Assembly: GCA_021779795.1 (NCBI GenBank)
Contig: JAJXZZ010000236.1
Location: 1 to 5,474 of the forward strand
Length of the DNA stretch: 5,474 nucleotides
Reading direction: 5' to 3'
Origin: Acidobacteriota bacterium
Lineage (GTDB): Bacteria > Acidobacteriota > Vicinamibacteria > Vicinamibacterales > Fen-181
The translations under genes were made by a program, and so were the position numbers. Every line of letters begins with the position of its first letter. The first letter of the stretch is position 1. Of this stretch, positions 1-5,009 are shown piece after piece. A model generated the notes under the pieces. That model was given only the letters and a program-made list of their open reading frames with translations. It was not told the origin of the DNA and did not search any database.

Positions 1-1
1 C

Positions 2-70
2 CCGCCGGCGGACAGGGAGCTGGTCGAGAGGCTCGCCAAAGCCGGCTGTAGGCCGATGGCTGAGGACTGA
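2..70 (+). CDS. C-terminal end of an unidentified protein (partial, runs off the left edge)
   Basis: Frame 2 is open from the window edge and ends at TGA 68-70, giving 22 residues that include RELVERLAKAGCRPMAED. Nearly every third codon position is G or C, as in the complete genes here, and the peptide looks like an amphipathic helix followed by a short tail. The other plus frames look less protein-like; frame 1 stops at 49-51. The last three residues (AED) and the stop codon lie inside a heptamer repeat. The gene converges on ygfZ, whose stop codon is 35 bases away. The family cannot be recognised from so little sequence. A minus-strand reading is also open here but is less protein-like. 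Confidence 0.55.
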   Translation, partial: PPADRELVERLAKAGCRPMAED

Positions 71-118
71 GGGCCGTATCACGCATGCCACGCGCGATTC
101 GGCCTTCAGCCCTCAGCC
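58..118. repeat. Imperfect inverted repeat built from CTGAGGR heptamers at a convergent gene junction
   Basis: The left arm (58-75) contains GGCTGAG and GACTGAG. The right arm (101-118) is its reverse complement at 16 of 18 positions; one mismatch would be a G-T wobble and the other A-C. The loop is 25 bases (76-100). On the right the heptamer TCAGCCC continues for three exact tandem copies (106-126). Both flanking stop codons fall in the arms: TGA 68-70 of the plus-strand gene and TGA 108-106 of ygfZ. A transcript from either side could fold this stem, so it could act as a bidirectional terminator, but there is no T-tract. Confidence 0.6.
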
Positions 119-1134
119 CTCAGCCCGAACGGCAGCGCGATCACCCTCGCCGCGAGCGTGCGGTCGCCGTGGACGACCGCCAACTCCGTGCCCGCCTCGA
201 AGAACTCCCGGCCGACCATCGCCAGTGCGATCGGCCCGCCGAGGCGCGGCGACCAGGCAGCGCTCGTGACGCGGCCCGCCTCGCGATCGCCGGCGCGGAG
301 CGCGTCGCCCGCGCCCGGCATCTGGGTGCCGTCGATCGCCAGGCCGACGAGCTTCCTGGCGATGCGCCCGCGGCCGCGGTGCAGCACGCGGATCACCACC
401 TCCTGGCCCGGGTAGCACCCCTTGGTGAAGCTGATGGCTCGCGCCTCGATGCCGGCCTCGAGCGGGATCGTGTCGTGGTCCATGTCGGCGCCGAACGCGG
501 GGCGGCCCGACTCGATGCGCAGCGCCTCCCAGTCGTCCGCGCCGGCCCGCACCGCGCCCGCCGCGACCAGGGCCGCGGCGAGTCGCTCGAGGTGCGGCCG
601 CTCGACGTAGAGGTCGAAGCCGGCGACGCCCACCTCCTCGGACGCCGCGACAATCAGCAGTTCGCCGCGGAAGCCCGCGCGCGCGTTGCGGAACGGGGGC
701 CAGGCGGCCAGCTCGTCCGCCGTCATGGGAGGCGTGCCGGGCCGGCCGGCCACGCCGGCGACAACCCGGGCCGCGGCCGGGCCGGCCAGCGTGAGCTTGC
801 CGAACGCGTCGCTCACGTCGCCGAGCTTGACGTCCTCGCTGAACACGAACTGGTCGAGCCTGGCGAGGACGGTGGGGGCGACGGCGCGGTCGAGGTCCAC
901 GAGCAGCGCGTCGCCGAGGTCGAGCACCACCATGTCGGCGATCATCCGCCCCTGCGGCGTGAGGTAGGCGGCGTAGCAGCCGCCGCCGGCCGGGAGCGAC
1001 AGGATGTCGTTGGTCAGCATCGCGTGCAGGTACGCGCGGCGGTCGGCGCCGGCCACCACGATCTTCCCCCGCTCCGAGCGGTCGAACAGCGCCGCCGACC
1101 TGGCCGCCGCCCGATAGCCGCCGTCCCCTGTCAT
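106..1134 (-). CDS. ygfZ: Folate-binding YgfZ/IBA57-type Fe-S cluster maintenance protein
   Basis: This is a 342-residue cytoplasmic protein of the YgfZ/GcvT-like family. The YgfZ signature K-G-C-Y-x-G-Q-E is complete at residues 238-245 (KGCYPGQE), with the conserved Cys at 240. The N-terminus (LFDRSERGKI at 16-25, then a YLHAMLTNDI segment) matches the start of a GCV_T fold. A GcvT C-terminal-like beta domain follows the signature. Members of the family use tetrahydrofolate to help assemble or repair 4Fe-4S enzymes such as the tRNA methylthiotransferase MiaB; they are not glycine-cleavage enzymes. The ATG at 1134 is supported by a strong GGAGG Shine-Dalgarno (1144-1140) five bases upstream. 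The last residues (GLRAEG) and the stop come from a heptamer repeat, so the C-terminal tail may have been remodelled by repeat sequence. The gene is divergent from the hydrolase gene. Confidence 0.93.
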   Translation of the reverse strand: MTGDGGYRAAARSAALFDRSERGKIVVAGADRRAYLHAMLTNDILSLPAGGGCYAAYLTPQGRMIADMVVLDLGDALLVDLDRAVAPTVLARLDQFVFSEDVKLGDVSDAFGKLTLAGPAAARVVAGVAGRPGTPPMTADELAAWPPFRNARAGFRGELLIVAASEEVGVAGFDLYVERPHLERLAAALVAAGAVRAGADDWEALRIESGRPAFGADMDHDTIPLEAGIEARAISFTKGCYPGQEVVIRVLHRGRGRIARKLVGLAIDGTQMPGAGDALRAGDREAGRVTSAAWSPRLGGPIALAMVGREFFEAGTELAVVHGDRTLAARVIALPFGLRAEG

Positions 1135-1139
1135 CGCGT

Positions 1140-1144
1140 CCTCC
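1140..1144 (-). promoter_or_regulatory. Shine-Dalgarno of ygfZ
   Basis: The minus strand reads GGAGG followed by ACGCG and ATG, an ideal five-base spacing that fixes the ygfZ start at 1134. It is the clearest ribosome binding site in the window. The MBL and dehydratase genes have none at their best starts. Confidence 0.8.
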
Positions 1145-1179
1145 GAATCCCCGGGTTGTTGCCGGCCGCACGCGGCTGG

Positions 1180-1189
1180 ATGCTATGCT
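1180..1189. promoter_or_regulatory. Candidate extended -10 promoter for the hydrolase-FHA operon, overlapping a weaker minus-strand -10
   Basis: On the plus strand, TGC-TATGCT (1181-1189) is an extended -10 (TGn plus a hexamer sharing TAT and the final T with TATAAT). Transcription would start near 1196-1199, at or just before ATG 1199. No good -35 is present at normal spacing; TTGTTG at 1156-1161 is too far upstream. On the minus strand the overlapping bases read TAGCAT (1185-1180), which would give ygfZ a leader of about 40 bases containing its Shine-Dalgarno. This is motif reading only. Confidence 0.4.
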
Positions 1190-1198
1190 GTGACGATC

Positions 1199-2866
1199 AT
1201 GCGCAGCGCCCATTGTACCGTCGCCCTGCTCGCCCTCGCCCTGCTGGCGGCTCCCGGACACGCGCAAACCGCCCCCGCGGCCCGGCCGGCGGACTTCACC
1301 GTGTTCTTCCAGGGCAACGCGGTCGGCGCCGAACAGGTGACCGTCGCCCGCACGCCGCAGGGGATCACCATCACGGGCACCGAGCGCACCGGCCCGCCGA
1401 TCGGGCTGGTGGCCCGCCGCGCGGAGATCCGCTACACGCCCGACTGGCGCCCGCTCGAATGCGTGGTCGACGGCTCCGTGCGGAACCAGGAGATCCTGAT
1501 CCGCTCGAAGGTCAACGGCACGACGGTCGAGACGGACTATTCCGAGGGCGGGAAGCCCGGCCACAAGACGGACCAGATCGCCGCCGACGCGCTGCTGCTG
1601 CCGAACATCTTCTTCGGCGGCTACGAGGCGCTCGCCGCGCGGCTCGCCGGAACGAAGGTGGGCGACCGCCTGAGCGCCTACGTCCCGCCGCAGTCCTCGA
1701 CGACCATCTCGGTCACGGGCATTTCGGACGACCGCGTGCGGACGCAGGACGGGCTCGTCCAGGTCAGGCGCTACACGCTCGAGTTCTCGAACCCGAAGCG
1801 GCCGGTCGGCGTGGAGCTGTGGACCGATCCCGGGAACCGGCTGCTGCGGTTCTCGGTGCCCGCGCAGGGCTTCGACGTCATCCGCTCGGACCTGGCTTCG
1901 ATCACGTCGCGGCGCGAGCCGATCTCCCGGCCGAACGACCAGCAGGTCAACATCCCGGCCAACGGCTTCAGCCTGACGGGCACGCTGTCGCAGCCCGAGA
2001 GCAAGGGCGGCAAGCCGGCGCGGCTCCCGGCGATCGTCCTGGTGAGCGGGTCGGCGCCGACCGACCGCGACGAGACCATCGCGGGCATCCCGCTGTTCGG
2101 GCAGCTGGCCTCGGCGCTCGCCGAGGCGGGGTTCGTGGTCCTGCGCTACGACAAGCGGGGCGTCGGCCAGAGCGGCGGGCGCATCGAGAACACGACGGTC
2201 GGCGACTACGCCGAGGACGTCCTGGCCGCGGTCAAGTTCCTCCAGCGCCGCCCCGAGGTGGACCGCCGCCGGATCGCGCTGATCGGGTTCGGGGAAGGAG
2301 GCGCCATCGCCATGGAGGCCGCCTCGCACGGCAGGGGCGTCGCCGCGCTCGTGCTGGTCAACGCGCCGGGCGTCGGCGGCGGCGCGTTCATGCTGGAACA
2401 GCAGCAGCACCTGCTCGACGTGATGAAGGCGTCCGACGCCGATCGCCGGGCCAAGATCGCGCTGCAGCAGCAACTGCAGCGGGCCGCGCTGACGGGCCGG
2501 GGCATCGACGCGCTGCCGCCGGACCTCAGGCGCGTGGCCGAGACGCCGTGGCTCCGCAGCTACCTGGCGTTCGACCCGCAGAAGACGCTCAAGAAGTGCG
2601 GCCAGCCCGTGCTGATCGTGCAGAGCGGCAGGGACCGCGAGGTCGCCCCCGGCAACGCGGACCGCCTCGAGGCGATCGCGCGCGCCCGCAAGGGACGCGC
2701 GGGCCAGGAGGTGACGGTCGTGCGGCTGTCCGGGCTCAACCACCTGCTGGTGCCCGCCCCGACCGGCGAGGTGGACGAGTACGATCACCTTCCCGACAAG
2801 ACCATCAGCCCCGACGTTGTCCGGGCGATCGACACGTGGCTGAACGAGAACATGAGAGACCGCTAG
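1199..2866 (+). CDS. Secreted alpha/beta hydrolase-fold protein with the nucleophile Ser replaced by Gly
   Basis: The protein has 555 residues from ATG 1199; an in-frame GTG at 1190 would add three. ATG 1199 is preferred because it gives a compact signal peptide (MRSAHC, then a Leu/Ala-rich core, cleavage probably after GHA at 20-22) and because a candidate promoter would start transcription there. Residues 23 to about 245 look like a beta-rich N-terminal domain that I cannot name. An alpha/beta hydrolase domain follows: VSGSAPTDRDE at about 282-292 (usual oxyanion-hole segment), YDKRGVGQS at 317-325, the elbow region at 363-368, GRD with Asp 479, and LNH with His 515. The elbow reads GFGEGG where relatives have GHSEGG, so the catalytic Ser is Gly 365 (codon GGG, 2291-2293) while the acid and His remain. 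The product is probably periplasmic or secreted. It may be a non-catalytic or altered member; the substrate is unknown. The FHA gene is translationally coupled behind it. Confidence 0.88.
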   Translation: MRSAHCTVALLALALLAAPGHAQTAPAARPADFTVFFQGNAVGAEQVTVARTPQGITITGTERTGPPIGLVARRAEIRYTPDWRPLECVVDGSVRNQEILIRSKVNGTTVETDYSEGGKPGHKTDQIAADALLLPNIFFGGYEALAARLAGTKVGDRLSAYVPPQSSTTISVTGISDDRVRTQDGLVQVRRYTLEFSNPKRPVGVELWTDPGNRLLRFSVPAQGFDVIRSDLASITSRREPISRPNDQQVNIPANGFSLTGTLSQPESKGGKPARLPAIVLVSGSAPTDRDETIAGIPLFGQLASALAEAGFVVLRYDKRGVGQSGGRIENTTVGDYAEDVLAAVKFLQRRPEVDRRRIALIGFGEGGAIAMEAASHGRGVAALVLVNAPGVGGGAFMLEQQQHLLDVMKASDADRRAKIALQQQLQRAALTGRGIDALPPDLRRVAETPWLRSYLAFDPQKTLKKCGQPVLIVQSGRDREVAPGNADRLEAIARARKGRAGQEVTVVRLSGLNHLLVPAPTGEVDEYDHLPDKTISPDVVRAIDTWLNENMRDR

Positions 2867-2867
2867 G

Positions 2868-3173
2868 ATGTGGATCCTGCAGGCGAAGACCGCCGGTGAC
2901 GCCGGCGGCACCACGACGTTCAGGCTGAGGGCGGGCGGGATGAAGACGCTCGGGCGCGCAACCCGGGCGGACTTCATCGTGGACGAAGCGCTCGTGTCCC
3001 GGATCCACTGCCGGTTCACCGCCGGGACGAACGGCGAGCTGGAAGTCGAGGATCTCGACAGCACCAACGGCACGTTCGTCAACGGCGAACGGATCAAGAA
3101 GGCGCGCCTGGCCGCCGGCGACCGCGTGCGCGTGGGGCGGGTCGAGATCGAGGTCAGCGAGGCGGCGAACTAG
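2868..3173 (+). CDS. Small single-domain FHA (phosphothreonine-binding) protein
   Basis: The 101-residue protein is almost entirely one forkhead-associated domain. The landmarks are in order: LGR at 28-30, VSRIHCRF at 43-50 (Ser 44, Arg 45 and His 47 are the usual contact and fold residues), DLDSTNGTFVNG at 62-73 (Asn 67 binds phosphopeptide), then GDRVRVGRVEIEV at 84-96. There is no signal peptide or membrane segment, so it should act in the cytoplasm as an adaptor for a protein phosphorylated on Thr by a Ser/Thr kinase. No kinase is encoded in the window. The ATG lies one base after the hydrolase stop, which implies cotranscription and probable translational coupling; a GAGAG about nine bases upstream (2854-2858) may be its Shine-Dalgarno. 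The partner is not evident: the hydrolase is predicted to be exported, so direct cooperation is uncertain. Confidence 0.92.
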   Translation: MWILQAKTAGDAGGTTTFRLRAGGMKTLGRATRADFIVDEALVSRIHCRFTAGTNGELEVEDLDSTNGTFVNGERIKKARLAAGDRVRVGRVEIEVSEAAN

Positions 3174-3185
3174 GGAACGATTGGC

Positions 3186-3249
3186 GATCGCCAGATCCCC
3201 AGATCCCCAGATCCCCAGATCGCCAGATCGCAAGATCCCCAGATCCCCC
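3186..3249. repeat. Octamer tandem array, eight phased copies of GATCCCCA-type units
   Basis: Eight consecutive 8-bp units fill 64 bases without a break: GATCGCCA, three GATCCCCA, GATCGCCA, GATCGCAA, GATCCCCA, GATCCCCC. Every unit carries GATC, so a GATC occurs every eight bases. The array occupies most of the 76-bp gap between two convergent genes, starting 12 bases after the FHA stop and touching the stop codon of the MBL gene (3252-3250). Its left edge forms a 12-bp perfect palindrome, TGGCGATCGCCA (3182-3193). I see no coding role. Confidence 0.9.
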
Positions 3250-3894
3250 TCACTCGCCGCCCAGGAACGGGTTCGTCCTCCTCTCCCTCCCGATCGTCGT
3301 CCCGGGGCCGTGGCCCGCGTGCACGACGACGACGTCGGGCAGCGCGAGCAGCACGCCCCGGATCGACTCGATGAGCGTGCGGTAGTCGCCTCCCGGCAGG
3401 TCGGTCCGGCCTATCGACCCCGCGAACAGCGTGTCGCCGGAGAAGAGCGTCGTGCCCGCCGTCCCCGACGGGCCGACGAGAAAGCAGACGCCCCCGGGCG
3501 TGTGACCCGGCGTGGGCAGCACGCGCGCCGACAGCGTCCCGAAGTCGATCGACGACGACGCGTCGAAGAAGCGGTCGATCGCCGGCAGCCGCTCGACGTC
3601 GAGTCCGAAGAAGGCCGCCTGCTGCGGCGCCGCCGCGTAGAGCGGGAGGTCGTCCCGGTGCAGGCACACGGGCGCGCCGGTCGCGGCCTTCGCCCTCGCG
3701 GTGCCCGACACGTGATCGACGTGGGCGTGCGTGAGCAGGACGAAGCGGACGCCGAGCTTCCGCTGCTCCACGACGCGCAGCAGCGCGTCCACCTCGTCGC
3801 CGGGATCGATCAGCACCGCCTCGCGCGTCTCCTCGCAGGCCACCACGTAGCCGTTCTTGTGGAAGGGGGGCGCCTCTCGGGTCTCGAGCAGCAT
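3250..3894 (-). CDS. Metallo-beta-lactamase-fold hydrolase, glyoxalase II-like
   Basis: The protein has 214 residues. The binuclear metal site is complete: THAHVDH at 55-61 (His 56, His 58, Asp 60, His 61), His 131 in PTPGHTPGG, Asp 154 in FSGDTLF, and His 195 in HAGHGPGTTIG. The ending GRERRTNPFL is typical of the short hydroxyacylglutathione hydrolase-like (YcbL/GloB-type) group, which hydrolyses thioesters in the cytoplasm. The long C-terminal substrate domain of classical glyoxalase II is absent, so the true substrate is open. The frame is open far upstream, but similarity to the family begins at about ATG 3894 (MLLETREAPPF). That ATG lies where a transcript from the symmetric -10 at 3900-3906 would begin, and there is no Shine-Dalgarno, so the mRNA is probably leaderless. 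The gene is divergent from the dehydratase and convergent with the FHA gene. Confidence 0.92.
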   Translation of the reverse strand: MLLETREAPPFHKNGYVVACEETREAVLIDPGDEVDALLRVVEQRKLGVRFVLLTHAHVDHVSGTARAKAATGAPVCLHRDDLPLYAAAPQQAAFFGLDVERLPAIDRFFDASSSIDFGTLSARVLPTPGHTPGGVCFLVGPSGTAGTTLFSGDTLFAGSIGRTDLPGGDYRTLIESIRGVLLALPDVVVVHAGHGPGTTIGRERRTNPFLGGE

Positions 3895-3899
3895 GCCGT

Positions 3900-3906
3900 T
3901 ATGATA
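3900..3906. promoter_or_regulatory. Symmetric -10 element TATGATA, a candidate bidirectional leaderless promoter
   Basis: TATGATA reads as a good -10 on both strands: TATGAT (3900-3905) for the dehydratase and TATCAT (3906-3901) for the MBL gene. Allowing the usual six bases to +1, the minus-strand start falls on the A of the MBL ATG (3894). The plus-strand start falls at 3912, next to ATG 3913. Neither side has a Shine-Dalgarno or a recognisable -35. Symmetric TATNATA-type -10 elements are known to drive divergent transcription in bacteria. The placement is exact; activity is inferred. Confidence 0.55.
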
Positions 3907-3912
3907 CCCACA

Positions 3913-4908
3913 ATGACCATGCCGATTTCCGCGATGCCCACCCTCGACGACATCCGGCAGGCGCGCGCCCGCGTCTCGCCGCGCGTCAGGCGCACGCCGC
4001 TCGTGCGCTCGGAACGCCTGGGCGACGCGTCGGGCGGCGAGGTCTGCCTGAAGCTCGAGTCGCTGCAGGTCACCAGCTCGTTCAAGGCGCGCGGCGCGCT
4101 GAACGCGGTGCTCGCGCTCGCCGAGCGTCGCGGCGCGGGCGCCCCGCTCCCGCGCCTGGTGACCGCCTCGGCCGGCAACCACGGCCGGGCGCTGGCCTGG
4201 GCCGCCGAAATGGCCGGCCTCCCGGTGGTCGTCTTCACGCGCCGCCAGGCGCCGGCCGCCAAGCTCGACGCCATCCGGCGCCACGGCGCCGACCTGCGCG
4301 CCGTCGCCGAGACGTACGAGGAGACCGAGGTCCTCGCCAAGCGGTTCGCGGCCGAGACCGGGGCGCACTTCATCTCGCCCTACAGCCACCCCGACCTCAT
4401 CGCGGCCATCGGCACCATCGCGCTCGAAATCGTGGAGGACCTGCCGGCCGTCGAACGGATCGTCGTGCCGGTCGGGGGCGGCGGATTGCTGGCCGGCGTC
4501 GCGGCCGCCGCGCGCCTCGTCCGGCCTGACGTCGAGGTCGTGGGCGTCGAGATCGAGGCGTCGCACGCGTTCGCCGCGTCGCTCGCGGCGGGCCGGATCG
4601 TCCAGGTGGAGGTGGGGCCGACGATTGCCGATGGCCTGGCCGGGAACATGGACCCCGGGAACCTCGCGTTCCCGATCGTGCAGGCGCTGGTACGGCGCAC
4701 CGAGATCGTCGCCGAAAGAGAGGCCCGGGAGGCCATCCGCGCGCTCGCGCGCGACGACCACCTCATCGCCGAGGGCGCCGGGGCGGTTGGCGTCGCGGCC
4801 GTGGCCTCGGGCCGCCTGGCCCCGCCGGCCCGGACGACCGCCGTCGTCGTCTCGGGAGCGAACATCGACGCGGACGTGCTGGCGGCAGTCCTCGGCAGCA
4901 AGGATTGA
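3913..4908 (+). CDS. PLP-dependent threonine/serine dehydratase (IlvA/TdcB family, no ACT domain)
   Basis: This is a fold-type II PLP enzyme expected to deaminate L-threonine to 2-oxobutanoate, and/or L-serine to pyruvate, in the cytoplasm. Visible motifs, numbered from ATG 3913: SFKARG with PLP Lys 58, SAGNHG at 86-91, the phosphate-binding GGGGLL at 188-193, and VSGANID near the C-terminus with Ser 314, which normally contacts the PLP ring nitrogen. At 331 residues it ends right after the catalytic domain. The regulatory ACT domain of biosynthetic IlvA is absent, so it resembles catabolic TdcB or the serine racemase/hydroxyaspartate dehydratase relatives, which sequence alone does not exclude. 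In-frame ATGs at 3901, 3913, 3919 and 3934 compete. 3934 gives the usual family start (MPTLDDIRQAR), while 3913 fits the candidate leaderless promoter. The frame is open upstream to 3181, but that part is antisense to the MBL gene and not coding. Confidence 0.93.
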   Translation: MTMPISAMPTLDDIRQARARVSPRVRRTPLVRSERLGDASGGEVCLKLESLQVTSSFKARGALNAVLALAERRGAGAPLPRLVTASAGNHGRALAWAAEMAGLPVVVFTRRQAPAAKLDAIRRHGADLRAVAETYEETEVLAKRFAAETGAHFISPYSHPDLIAAIGTIALEIVEDLPAVERIVVPVGGGGLLAGVAAAARLVRPDVEVVGVEIEASHAFAASLAAGRIVQVEVGPTIADGLAGNMDPGNLAFPIVQALVRRTEIVAEREAREAIRALARDDHLIAEGAGAVGVAAVASGRLAPPARTTAVVVSGANIDADVLAAVLGSKD

Positions 4909-4948
4909 ACCCGGAGCTCACGTGGGTTGAGACGTTCGCTCCGCCGCC

Positions 4949-4969
4949 GACTCAGGACTCAGGGCTCAC
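4949..4969. repeat. Heptamer tandem repeat, three copies, in a convergent intergenic gap
   Basis: The three units are GACTCAG, GACTCAG and GGCTCAC. They resemble the heptamers at 58-73 (GGCTGAG, GACTGAG), with the core CTCAG in place of CTGAG, its reverse complement. They lie in the 101-bp gap between the dehydratase stop (4908) and the stop of the Asp-box protein (5010). The rest of that gap shows only a weak AACCC/GGGTT stem at 4908-4928 without a T-tract. Confidence 0.65.
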
Positions 4970-5009
4970 GGGAAGTGCACGCGACGCACGTGAACTGGAG
5001 TGCAGGGCG

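Noticed and set aside
85..2928. A plus-strand open frame of 947 codons across ygfZ and the hydrolase gene
   Set aside because: It is rich in Arg, Ala, Gly and Pro with no recognisable motif, and it overlaps two genes with clear family signatures. Long shadow frames are expected at this GC content.
113..3097. A minus-strand open frame of 994 codons antisense to the hydrolase and FHA genes
   Set aside because: Low-complexity Arg/Ala/Gly composition and no family motif. It runs through ygfZ in another frame, so it is a GC artefact.
3186..3193. GCGATCGC octamer resembling the cyanobacterial HIP1 site
   Set aside because: It occurs once, as the edge of the GATCSCCA array; nothing else suggests a cyanobacterium.
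3186..3249. CRISPR-like array
   Set aside because: The units are 8 bp and directly abutting with no spacers, so this is a simple tandem repeat.
3181..3900. N-terminal extension of the dehydratase frame upstream to 3181
   Set aside because: It is antisense to the MBL gene with its complete metal site, and partly translated from the octamer array. Family similarity starts at about 3934.
3892..3915. A functional partnership between the MBL hydrolase and the threonine dehydratase
   Set aside because: They may share a promoter, but no known pathway ties a glyoxalase II-like enzyme to threonine deamination, so I did not claim one.
3895..4761. N-terminal extension of the MBL frame up to 4761
   Set aside because: It is antisense to the dehydratase and has shadow-like composition. 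The family start is at ATG 3894.
4908..4928. Intrinsic terminator after the dehydratase (AACCC/GGGTT stem)
   Set aside because: The stem is only five pairs with an 11-base loop and no T-tract.
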